Shown here: piece by piece, positions 38,075 through 47,169 of the stretch
How positions within the stretch are numbered: position 1 is the stretch's first letter
Layout: the number at the start of each line of letters is the position of its first letter
Source of the DNA: Devosia sp.
GTDB taxonomy: Bacteria > Pseudomonadota > Alphaproteobacteria > Rhizobiales > Devosiaceae
Reading direction: 5' to 3'
DNA length: 50,614 nucleotides
Assembly (NCBI RefSeq): GCF_014860165.1
Contig: NZ_JACZKG010000076.1
Coordinates: forward strand, 1-50,614
Translations under genes and position numbers: made by a program
The notes under the pieces: generated by a model
The model's input: the letters and a program-made list of their open reading frames with translations, nothing else
What the model was told of the DNA's origin: nothing
The model's database searches: none

Positions 38075-39608
38075 AGTCTCCGGACTCTCCGTGCGCTTCG
38101 GACAGACCGAGGCCGTCAGCGATGTGAGCTTCAGCCTGCAGCGCGGCGAGCGCTTCGGCATTATCGGCGAAAGCGGCTCGGGCAAGACGCTGACGGCATT
38201 GGCGGTGACGGGCTTATTGCCCGAGGGTGCGCAGATGAGTGGCGCCATCAGGCTGGACGAGCGCCCGCAACCCCGCCTCGAGCATGAAATGGCGCGGCTG
38301 CGCGGCAAGCGCATCGGCATGGTGTTCCAGGAGCCGATGACAGCACTCAATCCGCTGATGCGGGTCAAGGACCAGATCGCGGAATCCATCCGCATCAACC
38401 TGTCGGAAGCGCATGTCCCGCAACTGCTGCGCGAAGTGGGCCTCGAGCCCGAGCATGGCGAACGCTACCCCCATCAGCTTTCGGGCGGGCAGCGGCAGCG
38501 GGTGATCATCGCCATGGCGATGGCCAGCGAACCCGATATCCTGATCGCCGACGAACCGACCTCGGCGCTGGACCTCATCACCCAGCGCAAGGTACTCGAC
38601 CTGATCGCGTCGATCTGTGACCGGCGGCACATGACGCTGCTGTTCATCAGCCATGACCTCAAGGCCGTCGGCGCGCTCTGCTCGCGCGTGGCGGTGATGC
38701 ATCGGGGCCGGCTGGTGGAGACGGGCAAGGCGGCGAGCGTGTTTGCCGCCCCGAGGCAGGCCTATACGCAGAAGCTGGTCGCCGCCTCGCGCTTCGACAT
38801 CAGGCCACTGTCGCGTCCGCCGATCGGGACCACTTTGCTGGAGGTCGACAGGATCACGCGCGACTACCGGCAGGGCGGCATGGGCCCTTGGGCCCGGAAA
38901 CCGCTGCGGGCCGTGGATGGCGTGAGCTTTTCCATCAACGCCGCCGAGTGCCTGGCGCTGGTGGGGCCCTCGGGTTGCGGCAAGACCACGCTGGCCAGGA
39001 TCGTTGTCGGGCTCGACAGGGCCACTGCGGGCGAGGTGCGGCTGGAAGGCCAACGCCATCACGGCTCGGACCTGCCCAAGGCCCTGCGGCGCGACATGTC
39101 GCTGGTCTTCCAGGACCCATTCGGCAGCTTCAATCCGCGCATGACCATCGGAAACTCGATCGCCGAACCGCTGCGGCTGGAGCCGGAACTGGATGCCAGG
39201 GCCCAGAGGGCGCGCTTGGAAGAAGCGGTCGAGGCGGTGGGACTTACCGTGCCGATGCTGGAGCGCTACCCGCACGAATTTTCCGGCGGGCAGCGGCAGC
39301 GCCTGGCGATTGCCCGTGCGCTGGTGACGCGACCCAAGCTGGTCGTGCTGGACGAGCCAGTCTCGGCGCTGGACGTCTCGGTGCGCGGCGAGGTGCTGGC
39401 GCTATTGGCGCGGCTGCAGGCCGATTTCGGGCTGACCTATCTCATCATCAGCCATGACCTCGACATGATCAGGGCCATGGCCGACCGGGTGCTGGTGATG
39501 GAAGCCGGGCGGATCGTGGAAGAAGGCCGGCCGGGGGAGATTTTCGTCCATCCGCAGCACCGGCTGACGCGGGAACTGGTGGCGGCAAGGCTGCCGGAGA
39601 TCGGGTAG
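38061..39608 (+). CDS. Fused double ATPase of peptide-type ABC transporter (DppD-DppF)
   Basis: The 515-residue protein carries two nucleotide-binding domains. The first has Walker A GESGSGKT, signature LSGGQRQR and Walker B LIADEPTSALD; the second has GPSGCGKT, FSGGQRQRLAIARAL and VVLDEPVSALD. It replaces separate DppD and DppF. It powers the importer formed by the two permeases upstream. ATG 38061 lies inside the end of the dppC-like gene; the longer frame from 37971 is inside that gene and is not used. Confidence 0.95.
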   Translation: MSLLEVSGLSVRFGQTEAVSDVSFSLQRGERFGIIGESGSGKTLTALAVTGLLPEGAQMSGAIRLDERPQPRLEHEMARLRGKRIGMVFQEPMTALNPLMRVKDQIAESIRINLSEAHVPQLLREVGLEPEHGERYPHQLSGGQRQRVIIAMAMASEPDILIADEPTSALDLITQRKVLDLIASICDRRHMTLLFISHDLKAVGALCSRVAVMHRGRLVETGKAASVFAAPRQAYTQKLVAASRFDIRPLSRPPIGTTLLEVDRITRDYRQGGMGPWARKPLRAVDGVSFSINAAECLALVGPSGCGKTTLARIVVGLDRATAGEVRLEGQRHHGSDLPKALRRDMSLVFQDPFGSFNPRMTIGNSIAEPLRLEPELDARAQRARLEEAVEAVGLTVPMLERYPHEFSGGQRQRLAIARALVTRPKLVVLDEPVSALDVSVRGEVLALLARLQADFGLTYLIISHDLDMIRAMADRVLVMEAGRIVEEGRPGEIFVHPQHRLTRELVAARLPEIG

Positions 39609-39631
39609 GCCAACCTGTGGCGCCTGTGGCG

Positions 39632-39840
39632 CCCCCTCCCAACCTCCCCTGAAGGGGGAGGAGCAGATCGGTGGCTATCGGCGCCATTTCGCCCCTCGAC
39701 TGGAGCCCACCCTCCCCCTCGCGGGGAGGGCAGCGTAGCTAGGCCGTCAGGCCGTAGCGCAGCTGGGTGGGGGGATACGAGCCCCGATATCCGGGCCAAC
39801 CATCCCCCACCCTTGGTCCCTCCCCGCAAGGGGGAGGGAG
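39632..39840. repeat. Mosaic of palindromic intergenic repeats
   Basis: Three hairpins lie in one gap: CCTCCCCTGAAGGGGGAGG (39643-39661), CCCTCCCCCTCGCGGGGAGG (about 39710-39730) and CTCCCCGCAAGGGGGAG (about 39820). Between the last two, GCGTAGCTAGGCCGTCAGGC is followed by pieces of the CATCCCCCACCC arm type. It differs from the 6148-6278 family in its GGGGAGGG core and separates convergent genes. It may work as a bidirectional terminator. Confidence 0.75.
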
Positions 39841-39943
39841 ACGACTGCACCATCACGCAAAAGGCTATTCCTTGGCGAAAGGGCCGCCCATCATCCGCGC
39901 AACTGCAAGCCAGCCGGCCGGGCGACGCTTCGGCATGTGCGGG

Positions 39944-41614
39944 CTACAGCACCCCGATATAGGCGCCGAACGGCTCGAGGTCGATTTCGCCATCGATCAC
40001 CGCCGCGAGGACGCCCGGGCAGCCGGCGGCCACAGGCGAGAGGCCTGATGGCACGATGAACTCGGCAGCATTGGCGCCCATGTTGAAGACACAGAGCAGG
40101 CGTTCGGCACCCTCGGTGCGGATGAAGGCAAGGACGTCGCCACTGGCGGCAAGCAGTTCGATGCTGCCCTTGGCGAGCGCCGGGTGCGCCTTGCGGAAGG
40201 CGAGCAGCGCCCGATAGAATTCGAGCACCGAACCATCCACCCCGTCCTGGGTATCGACGGCATGGACCAGGTGTTCAGCCGGCACCGGCAACCAGGTGCG
40301 GTTGGCGGTCGAGAAGGCGCCGTTGGCGGCGTGGGCCTGCCAGACCATGGGCGTGCGGCAGCCGTCGCGGCCCTTGAACTGCGGCCAGAATTCGATGCCA
40401 TAGGGATCGACCAGATCCTCGAAGGCCAGTTCGGCCTCCTTGAGGCCCAGTTCCTCGCCCTGGTAGAGGCAGACCGAGCCGCGCATGCAGAGGATCAGCG
40501 TAGCAGCCAGGCGAGTAAAGGCCGCCTCCTGGCCATGGACGGCCCAGCGGCTGACATGGCGCACCACGTCGTGGTTGGAAAAGGCCAGGCAGATCCAGCC
40601 ATCGGGTGCGCCGGCTTCGGTGGCGGCAATGGATGCCCTGAAATGCTCGGCCGAGAACTCGCCGCCCAGATAGTCGAAGGTATAGGCCATGTGCAGCCGG
40701 TCATCGCCGGACGTGTATTGGGCCATGATGGCAAGCTGGTGCTGGCTGTCGCCGATTTCGCCGACCGTGGTCGTGCCGGGATATTCGTCCATCATGGCGC
40801 GCAGGCGCTCGAGGAAGGCGAGGTTTTCCGGGCGCGACTTGTCGAACAGGTGCTCCTGGAAATTGTAGGGGTTCACCGCCGGAGCGGTCGAGGCGTTGAA
40901 GTCCTCGGGCTTGACCACGGGATTGGATTCAAGGCCCTGCGAGTGGAAATAGAAATTCACCGTATCGAGCCGGAAGCCGTCGACGCCGCGCTCGAGCCAG
41001 AAGCGCATGTCACCCAGCAGGGCCTCCTGCACATCAGGGTTGTGAAAGTTGAGGTCGGGCTGGGAGACCAGGAAATTGTGCAGGTAATACTGCATGCGCC
41101 TGCTATCCCACTGCCAGGCGGAGCCGCCGAAGATGGAGAGCCAGTTGTTGGGCGGGGTGCCATCGGGCTTGGGATCGGCCCAGACATACCAGTCGGCGCG
41201 GGCATTGGTGCGGTTCTGGCGGGATTCGGCGAACCAGGCATGCTTGTCGGAGGAATGGCTGATCACCTGGTCGATGATCACCTTGAGGCCCAGCGAATGG
41301 GCCTTGTGCACCAGGTGGTCGAAATCCTCAAGCGTGCCGAAACTGGGATCGATGCCGCGATAGTCGGAGACGTCGTAGCCGAAATCCTTCATCGGGCTGG
41401 TAAAGACCGGCGACAGCCAGATGGCATCGACGCCCAGGTCGGCGACATAGTCGAGCCGGCTGGTGATGCCGACCAGATCGCCGACGCCGTCGCCATTCTG
41501 GTCCTGGAAGGAGCGCGGATAGATCTGGTAGATCACCGCCCCGCGCCACCAATCCCGGTCGACCGTCGGCTCTTCGATCATTTTCGGCTCAGTCATCAGC
41601 GGGGTGGCAGTCAT
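39944..41614 (-). CDS. GH13 alpha-glucosidase
   Basis: The 556-residue cytosolic enzyme is a GH13 member of the oligo-1,6-/alpha-glucosidase type. It begins with WWRGAVIYQIYPRSFQDQNG, typical of rhizobial AglA. The catalytic residues are visible: nucleophile Asp in GVDGFRLDTVNF, acid/base Glu in TTVGEIGD and transition-state Asp in FSNHDVVRH. It hydrolyses alpha-glucosides such as sucrose, maltose or trehalulose; which one is inferred only. ATG 41614 has GGAG at six bases. No sugar ABC transporter lies next to it. Confidence 0.92.
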   Translation of the reverse strand: MTATPLMTEPKMIEEPTVDRDWWRGAVIYQIYPRSFQDQNGDGVGDLVGITSRLDYVADLGVDAIWLSPVFTSPMKDFGYDVSDYRGIDPSFGTLEDFDHLVHKAHSLGLKVIIDQVISHSSDKHAWFAESRQNRTNARADWYVWADPKPDGTPPNNWLSIFGGSAWQWDSRRMQYYLHNFLVSQPDLNFHNPDVQEALLGDMRFWLERGVDGFRLDTVNFYFHSQGLESNPVVKPEDFNASTAPAVNPYNFQEHLFDKSRPENLAFLERLRAMMDEYPGTTTVGEIGDSQHQLAIMAQYTSGDDRLHMAYTFDYLGGEFSAEHFRASIAATEAGAPDGWICLAFSNHDVVRHVSRWAVHGQEAAFTRLAATLILCMRGSVCLYQGEELGLKEAELAFEDLVDPYGIEFWPQFKGRDGCRTPMVWQAHAANGAFSTANRTWLPVPAEHLVHAVDTQDGVDGSVLEFYRALLAFRKAHPALAKGSIELLAASGDVLAFIRTEGAERLLCVFNMGANAAEFIVPSGLSPVAAGCPGVLAAVIDGEIDLEPFGAYIGVL

Positions 41615-41638
41615 GGGGAGCTCCGGGAGACGGGCGTG

Positions 41639-42313
41639 TCAGGCAGCGCCGTGGCAGCGCTTGTATTTGAGGCCGGACCCGCAGGGGCACGGGTCGTTGC
41701 GGCCCACCGAAGCAACACGCAGTGGCGCTTGTGGGGCGGTAAGCCGGTGGGCACGATAGAGTTCGCCGGCCAGCTGGGGGATCAGCGTCGGCGCTTGCTT
41801 CTGCAAGGCGACCAGTGCCGGATCGGCCAGCTCGGCTTCGCTCAGCCTGGGGTCGCTGGCAGCGAGCAGGTCGGTGATGCCGAAGGCGGCCTCCTGAGCG
41901 CGGGACTCCTTGTGGCTGCGCAGCAGCTTGTCCCAAGCATCAAGGCGCAATGCCATGGCGGTCTCGAAACCATCCATCCAGATTTCCCAGAGGATGTCTT
42001 CGCCGTCGATGTCGTAGAGCGGCTGGTAATGGCCTTCGGCCAGTTCCGCCTGGATCGCCGCATAACGCGACAGGACAAGATTGGTGAGTTCAGCCATGTC
42101 GACGCCAAGCATGGCCGCATCGCCGGCACTGGCGCCATCGTCGCTGCCGAACACGCCCGGCAGCCACTCGGCCCCTTCGATGACCCCGGGCGATACGGCG
42201 ATGCCGCAGAGATAGCCATCGAGCTGACCCAGCACCATGGCGTCGTCGCCGAGCGCGTCCAGCATCGCCTCAAGGCGCATCAGGTCAGGGTCGAGCTCTT
42301 CGAAACTATCCAC
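41639..42313 (-). CDS. YecA/UPF0149-family protein with SEC-C zinc motif
   Basis: The 224-residue protein has a UPF0149 (YecA-like) domain, including LDALGDDAMVLGQLDGYLCG, and ends with the zinc-binding SEC-C motif VGRNDPCPCGSGLKYKRCHG, the same motif used by SecA. Its role is not established; zinc-dependent protein contacts are likely. GTG 42313 is chosen because CCGGAAG precedes it at six bases. A frame extending to 42535 reads into the neighbouring GH1 gene and is not credible. Confidence 0.88.
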   Translation of the reverse strand: MDSFEELDPDLMRLEAMLDALGDDAMVLGQLDGYLCGIAVSPGVIEGAEWLPGVFGSDDGASAGDAAMLGVDMAELTNLVLSRYAAIQAELAEGHYQPLYDIDGEDILWEIWMDGFETAMALRLDAWDKLLRSHKESRAQEAAFGITDLLAASDPRLSEAELADPALVALQKQAPTLIPQLAGELYRAHRLTAPQAPLRVASVGRNDPCPCGSGLKYKRCHGAA

Positions 42314-42374
42314 GGCAGGCTTCCGGTTGGGCGTGTCACATGCCTGCCCAACCGGACGCGCAAAAGCAAGCCGT

Positions 42375-43685
42375 TCAGCGCGTATTGTGCAGCATGCCCT
42401 GGAAGGCGCGGTAGCTGGACTTGGGCGTACGCTGCTGCGTCTGGTAGTCGACATGCACGATGCCGAAGCGCTTGTTGTAGCCCTCGGCCCATTCGTAATT
42501 GTCGAGCAGCGACCAGGCGAAATAGCCCCTGACATCGGCGCCCTGCTGGCGCGCCGACAACACCGCCTTGAGGTGGTCGTCGTAATATTTCACGCGGCGC
42601 GGATCGTCGTCGCCCTCCACCTCGGCCATGCCGTTCTCGGTGACGTAGAGGGGAATCTTGGTATAGTCGTTGGAGACGCGGACCAGCAGGTCGCTGAGGC
42701 CCTTGGGGTAGATTTCCCAGCCGATATCGGTTTTTTCGAGCGGCCCCTTGACCTGCTCGATCGGGCCGCCATTGGTGCCGGCCTTGTAGAGGCCGCGGGT
42801 ATAGTAGTTGATGCCCAGCCAGTCGAGCGGCCGGGAAACCACGTCCATGTCGTTCTGGTAGTCCCTGGGAAGGTTGTCGCCGAGCCAGTTGGTGACGACT
42901 TCCGGATATTGCCCCTTGAGCACGCCGCCGAGATACCAGCGGTTGAACAGCGCATCGCCCAGGTCCATGGCGGCGAGGTCTTCGGGCTTGTCCGAGGCGG
43001 CTTCGGACTTTTCGAGATTGAGCACGATGCCCAGATTTTTGGCGCCATTGGCCCGCAGCGCATCGATGGCGGTGCCGTGGGCGAACAGCACATGGTGCAT
43101 GGCGCGGGCTGCGGCGCGGATGTCGCGGTAGCCGGGGGCATGAATGCCGAGGTAGTGGCTGAGGAAGGCGACGCACCAAGGCTCGTTGATGGTGGCCGTG
43201 GCATGCAGGCGATCACCGAATTTCTGCGCCACCAGGGCGGCATAGTCAGCGAACCAGCCCGCAATGTCACGGTTCATCCAGCCGCCCTTGTCCTGCAGTG
43301 GCGAAGGCAGGTCCCAATGGTAAAGCGTGGCATAGGGCTTGATGCCACGTTCGAGCATGCCATCGAGCAGGCGATCGTAGAAGTCGATGCCGGCCTGGTT
43401 GACGGCGCCAGTGCCCTCGGGGATCAGCCGCGGCCAGGCGAAGGAGAAGCGATAGGCATCAAAGCCACCGTCGCGGATCAGATCAAGATCGGCCGGCCAC
43501 AGTTCATAGTGGTTGCAGGCGTCGCGGCCGGTATCGCCATTATGGACATTGCCTGGCGTGGACGAGAAGCTGTCCCAGATGGAAGGACCGCGGCCATCGC
43601 GCTGGCCGCCCTCGATCTGATAGGCAGCGGTCGCCACGCCAAAGGTGAAATCCGGACCGAAGTCCTTGCGGTCGATCGAGAACAT
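42375..43685 (-). CDS. GH1 beta-glucosidase
   Basis: The 436-residue enzyme is a GH1 family beta-glycosidase. Catalytic acid/base is Glu in TINEPW and the nucleophile is Glu in YVTENGM; the N-terminal DFTFGVATAAYQIEG is typical of bacterial BglA. It releases glucose or another sugar from beta-glucosides in the cytosol. ATG 43685 has AGAGGAG at five bases. A perfect CAATCGATTG-type palindrome lies 67 bases upstream, so control by a LacI-family repressor is likely. Confidence 0.95.
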   Translation of the reverse strand: MFSIDRKDFGPDFTFGVATAAYQIEGGQRDGRGPSIWDSFSSTPGNVHNGDTGRDACNHYELWPADLDLIRDGGFDAYRFSFAWPRLIPEGTGAVNQAGIDFYDRLLDGMLERGIKPYATLYHWDLPSPLQDKGGWMNRDIAGWFADYAALVAQKFGDRLHATATINEPWCVAFLSHYLGIHAPGYRDIRAAARAMHHVLFAHGTAIDALRANGAKNLGIVLNLEKSEAASDKPEDLAAMDLGDALFNRWYLGGVLKGQYPEVVTNWLGDNLPRDYQNDMDVVSRPLDWLGINYYTRGLYKAGTNGGPIEQVKGPLEKTDIGWEIYPKGLSDLLVRVSNDYTKIPLYVTENGMAEVEGDDDPRRVKYYDDHLKAVLSARQQGADVRGYFAWSLLDNYEWAEGYNKRFGIVHVDYQTQQRTPKSSYRAFQGMLHNTR

Positions 43686-43751
43686 AAACGCTCCTCTGGC
43701 CGGCATTCGCCGTGATTGCGGCTAGCCAGATAGCGCAGGAAAGACGGTTAT

Positions 43752-43763
43752 GCAATCGATTGC
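43752..43763. promoter_or_regulatory. Candidate LacI-family operator upstream of the beta-glucosidase gene
   Basis: GCAATCGATTGC is a perfect 12-base palindrome with the central CG that LacI-family repressors prefer. It lies 67 bases before the GH1 start. No LacI gene is in the window, so the regulator must be elsewhere. Confidence 0.55.
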
Positions 43764-43782
43764 GGAATGGATAGCCGGAGGC

Positions 43783-44055
43783 TCAAGCGTACCACTTGGC
43801 AGGCTCGGCCTTGGCCTTGGCCTCGTCGGCACTGCGGGCGCGGAGGACCATTTCCATCAGCTGCGTCATGCCTGTGCTGGCCTGGAAGAAGCTCGATTGC
43901 ACGGCATTGCGCATGGCATCGCCCTTGGCCAATGTCATCTCGGCGGCCTCGCGCCGGGCCAGCGACCGCTGCTCGGCCAAGTCGGCATAGTCGCGCAACC
44001 TGGCCCGATGGGCCTGGATCCTGTCATAGCTGCTGACTGCGCCGATTACTGCCAT
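43783..44055 (-). CDS. Small hypothetical protein, 90 aa
   Basis: The protein starts MAVIGAVSSYDRIQAHRARL and is mostly helical, rich in Arg, Ala, Gln and Glu, with a likely coiled-coil or amphipathic helix and a basic C-terminus ending KWYA. I do not recognise it. It lies 35 bases downstream of the mrp stop on the same strand, so it may be co-transcribed. A longer frame to 44289 overlaps the mrp gene and looks non-coding. The start position could be off by a base or two. Confidence 0.55.
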   Translation of the reverse strand: MAVIGAVSSYDRIQAHRARLRDYADLAEQRSLARREAAEMTLAKGDAMRNAVQSSFFQASTGMTQLMEMVLRARSADEAKAKAEPAKWYA

Positions 44056-44089
44056 GGCATCAGGATGCGCGCGCGATCCTAACAAATGC

Positions 44090-45169
44090 TTACTTCGGGG
44101 TAGCGGATAGTCCCGAGACGATAAGCCTGGCAATGTCCAGGTAGGCCGCGGCCTCCGGCCCGGCCGGATCGGTGACGACCGGAGGCCGCCCCGCGTCGGA
44201 GCCCTCGCGGATCGACATGACCAGGGGAATGGCGCCGAGGAAAGCAATACCCAGATCGGCGGCGGCCCGCTCGGCTCCACCGGTGCCAAAAATGTCGTAG
44301 CGCGTGCCGGTATCGGGGGCGATGAAATAGCTCATATTTTCGACGAGGCCGAGAATTGGCACGCCGAAGCGGGGCAGCATGTCGATGGCCTTCTTGGCGT
44401 CGATCAGCGCCAGGTCCTGGGGTGTCGAGACGATGACGACGCCAGCGATCTCGGCCTGCTGGAACAGGGAAATGTGGATGTCGCCCGTGCCGGGCGGCAG
44501 GTCGATGACCAGGACGTCGAGCGTGCCCCAATCGGTCTCGCGCAGCAGCTGCCGCAGCGCCGAGGTGGCCATCGGTCCGCGCCAGACCACCGCCTGGTCC
44601 TTGACCAGCATGGAGCCGATGGACATCGCCTTGAGCCCGAAGGCGTCATGCGGGCTGAAGATGCCGTCGTCGCGGATGGCCGGCTGGCCCTCGAGCCCCA
44701 GCAGCTTGGGAATGGAGGGGCCATAGAGGTCCGCATCGAGGATGCCGACGCGTAGCCCCTCGGCCTGCAGAGCCAGCGCGATGTTGACGGCGGTGGTGGA
44801 TTTGCCGACGCCGCCCTTGCCCGAGCCGACGGCGATGATGTGCCTGATGCCGGGAACACCGGTCTTGCCCGGAGGTACCGGCTTGCCATGCGAGAAGGTC
44901 GGACCTGCCTTCGGGGGCGGCTTGCCTCCGGTAAGCGACACCATGACCTTGCGGCTGCCGGCGATTTTCTGGGCCACCGCCGCGGCTTGCTCGCGCGCCG
45001 GGCCGAAGGCGGCCTCCATGCCGGGCGCTACCGCGATGGCGAAAGCCACCGCGCCTGGCGTGACGATAATATCGGACAGGCCAGCATAGCCCGAGAGATC
45101 ACCGCCGCCGGGAATTTCGACGGCCGCGAGGGCAGATTTGATGGCAGCGGCGAGTTCGGTATCGGCCAT
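44090..45169 (-). CDS. mrp: Mrp/ApbC-family iron-sulfur cluster carrier ATPase without cysteines
   Basis: The 359-residue protein has an N-terminal MIP18-like region (about 1-75) and a P-loop ATPase with the deviant Walker A VGSGKGGVGKSTTAVN, LDADLYGPS and VIDLPPGTGD. Mrp proteins normally carry a CxxC cluster site in the segment before IFGTGG. Here that segment reads YFIAPDTGTRYDIFGTGG, and I find no cysteine in the whole protein. The nucleotide-binding fold is intact. Its start is ATG 45169, and a 28-base palindrome separates it from the transaldolase gene. Confidence 0.93.
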   Translation of the reverse strand: MADTELAAAIKSALAAVEIPGGGDLSGYAGLSDIIVTPGAVAFAIAVAPGMEAAFGPAREQAAAVAQKIAGSRKVMVSLTGGKPPPKAGPTFSHGKPVPPGKTGVPGIRHIIAVGSGKGGVGKSTTAVNIALALQAEGLRVGILDADLYGPSIPKLLGLEGQPAIRDDGIFSPHDAFGLKAMSIGSMLVKDQAVVWRGPMATSALRQLLRETDWGTLDVLVIDLPPGTGDIHISLFQQAEIAGVVIVSTPQDLALIDAKKAIDMLPRFGVPILGLVENMSYFIAPDTGTRYDIFGTGGAERAAADLGIAFLGAIPLVMSIREGSDAGRPPVVTDPAGPEAAAYLDIARLIVSGLSATPK

Positions 45170-45187
45170 GCGAGCCCCATAAATGCA

Positions 45188-45215
45188 GAAGACCTCACCC
45201 TAGGGAGAGGTCTTC
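45188..45215. terminator. 28-base near-perfect palindrome between fsa-type and mrp genes
   Basis: GAAGACCTC-A-CCCTAGGG-A-GAGGTCTTC is almost perfectly self-complementary. It lies between the stop of the aldolase gene (45243) and the start of mrp (45169), and it shares the GAGAGGTC core with the palindromic repeat family. It could end transcription or act as a small repeat copy; the following T run on the minus strand is weak. Confidence 0.45.
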
Positions 45216-45242
45216 CGGGTAATCGTTGCTCCAGCGCAAACG

Positions 45243-45896
45243 CTAGAGGATCGACTGGCCGGTGGCCTTCCAGTCCTTGAGGAAGCCGTCGATGCCCGAA
45301 TTGGTCAGCGGATGGTTGGCCAGCTTGCGGATCACGTCGGGCGGAATGGTGGCGACATCGGCGCCGGCCAGCGCGACTTGGGTCACGTGGTTGGGCGAGC
45401 GGATCGAGGCGGCCAGGATTTCGGTGTCGAAGGCGTAGTTGTCGTAGATCTGGCGGATATTCTCGATCAGTTCGACGCCGTCGAGGTTGATGTCGTCGAG
45501 ACGGCCGAGGAAGGGCGAGATATAGGTCGCGCCGACCTTGGCGGCGAGCAGGGCCTGATTGGCCGAGAAGCAGAGCGTGACATTGGTCTTGATGCCGCGC
45601 TCCTTGAAGGTCTTGGTGGCCTTGAGGCCGGCCAGTGTCAGCGGCAGCTTGACCACGACGTTCTCGGCCAGGGCGGCCAGCACGGTGCCTTCGGCGATCA
45701 TGCCGTCATATTCGAGCGATGCGACTTCGGCCGAAACCGGGCCGGGCACGATCGAGCAGATTTCCTTGACCACTTCCTTGAAGTCGCGGCCGGATTTGGC
45801 GATCAGCGACGGGTTGGTGGTGACGCCGTCGAGGAGACCGGTCTCGTAGAGCTCCCTGATGTCCTTGATTTCCGCAGTATCGACGAAGAACTTCAT
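45243..45896 (-). CDS. Transaldolase-family protein (fructose-6-phosphate aldolase-like)
   Basis: The 217-residue protein belongs to the short transaldolase group. The Schiff-base lysine is Lys83 in [10 protein letters not shown], and [12 protein letters not shown] near residue 25 is diagnostic; [12 protein letters not shown] and [22 protein letters not shown] are also typical. It acts on sugar phosphates in the cytosol; transaldolase versus aldolase activity cannot be told apart. AGGAGGG lies just before ATG 45896. An in-frame extension to 45962 lacks support. Confidence 0.93.
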   Translation of the reverse strand: MKFFVDTAEIKDIRELYETGLLDGVTTNPSLIAKSGRDFKEVVKEICSIVPGPVSAEVASLEYDGMIAEGTVLAALAENVVVKLPLTLAGLKATKTFKERGIKTNVTLCFSANQALLAAKVGATYISPFLGRLDDINLDGVELIENIRQIYDNYAFDTEILAASIRSPNHVTQVALAGADVATIPPDVIRKLANHPLTNSGIDGFLKDWKATGQSIL

Positions 45897-45984
45897 GGTT
45901 CCCTCCTGAATTCGTGTTCTGGCATGGCCGGTTAGCCAAGGTGTAGCACGGCGAAGCCGCACCGCAAGGCCAATCGCCTAAAGG

Positions 45985-47169
45985 CTATTTGATGGCCGCA
46001 AGCAGGGCATCCGCCAGTTCGCCAACGCGATCTTCGGGGATGCCGGCGACATTGATGCGACTGTCACCAATCATATAGATGCCGTTGGCGGCTTTTAAAT
46101 GTTCGACCACCGAATTCTCGAGGCCGAGCAGCGAAAACATGCCGCGATGGGCCGCAATGAAATCGAAATCCTTGGAGTTCGACCGCTGGCGGATGGCTTC
46201 GCTGAGCTTCTCGCGCAGGCGGATCATGCGGCCGCGCATGGCGTTGAGTTCGGCCTCCCATTCGGCGCGCAGCTGGGGGTCTTCGAGAATGACCCGGATG
46301 ATCTCGGCGCCATGATCAGGTGGCTGGCTATAGGCGCCGCGGATGATGTTGAGCAGTTGCGAATAGGCAGTATCGGCCTGGGCGGCGTCGCGGGCGATGA
46401 GAATGGCCGCGCCGACGCGTTCGCGGTAGAGGCCGAAATTCTTCGAGCCCGAGAAGGCGATCAGCGCCTCGGGGACCGATGAGATGACCTTACGGGTGCC
46501 ATAGGCGTCTTCGAGCAGGCCATCGCCGAAGCCGAGATAGGCCAGGTCGATGAAGGGCAAGGCTCCTGATCGGGCGAGGCTGGCGGCGACCTTGTCCCAC
46601 TGATCGGGCGTCAGGTTGGCGCCGGTCGGGTTATGGCAGCAGCCATGCAGCAGCACGACATCGTCCTTGCCGAGCTTATCGAGAGCGGCCAGCATTTCGG
46701 CGAATTTCACGCCGCGGGTCTCGGTGTCGAAATAGGGGTAGGTCTTGACCGTGAGGCCGGAATTTTCGGCGATCGGGTTGTGATTGGGCCAGGTCGGGTC
46801 GCTGACCCAGACCGTGGCGCCGGGCCGGGCGCGGTTAACCAGCTGCATCAGCACCCAGAGCGATCCGGTGCCGCCGGGGGCCTGGGCAATGCGGACGCGC
46901 GAGCGGTCGACACTGTCGGCCAGCGCCAGGTCGAGCACGGCGGCGCCATAGCCCTTGTTGCCCGATATGCCGAGGTAAGTCTTGGTCTTGCCGGAGGAGA
47001 GGATCTGCTGCTCGGCCTTTTTGACCGAGGTCATGATCGGGGTCGTGCCCTGCTCGTCTTTGTACACGCCGACGCCCAGGTCGATCTTGGTGGGGCGCGG
47101 ATCGGCGGCGTATTCGCCCATCAGCGCCAGGATCTTGTCGCCGGGGGCCTTGGAGAGGGTCTCGAACAT
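45985..47169 (-). CDS. Aromatic/aspartate aminotransferase (class I, TyrB/AspC type)
   Basis: The 394-residue PLP enzyme starts FETLSKAPGDKILALMGEYA and has KIDLGVGVYKDEQG, NPTGANLTPDQW and the PLP lysine in SGSKNFGLYRERVG at about residue 240. This is the aspartate/aromatic aminotransferase Ia group, transferring amino groups between dicarboxylic or aromatic amino acids and 2-oxoglutarate. It lies 88 bases before the aldolase gene and 98 bases after the etfA stop, all on the minus strand. Confidence 0.94.
   Translation of the reverse strand: MFETLSKAPGDKILALMGEYAADPRPTKIDLGVGVYKDEQGTTPIMTSVKKAEQQILSSGKTKTYLGISGNKGYGAAVLDLALADSVDRSRVRIAQAPGGTGSLWVLMQLVNRARPGATVWVSDPTWPNHNPIAENSGLTVKTYPYFDTETRGVKFAEMLAALDKLGKDDVVLLHGCCHNPTGANLTPDQWDKVAASLARSGALPFIDLAYLGFGDGLLEDAYGTRKVISSVPEALIAFSGSKNFGLYRERVGAAILIARDAAQADTAYSQLLNIIRGAYSQPPDHGAEIIRVILEDPQLRAEWEAELNAMRGRMIRLREKLSEAIRQRSNSKDFDFIAAHRGMFSLLGLENSVVEHLKAANGIYMIGDSRINVAGIPEDRVGELADALLAAIK

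Noticed and set aside
39632..39840. Insertion sequence or transposon remnant
   Set aside because: No transposase fragment or target-site duplication is visible.
40184..42532. A 782-codon open plus-strand frame
   Set aside because: It is antisense to the GH13 enzyme and the SEC-C protein, both with clear catalytic or zinc motifs, and gives a Gly/Asp-rich product with no domain.
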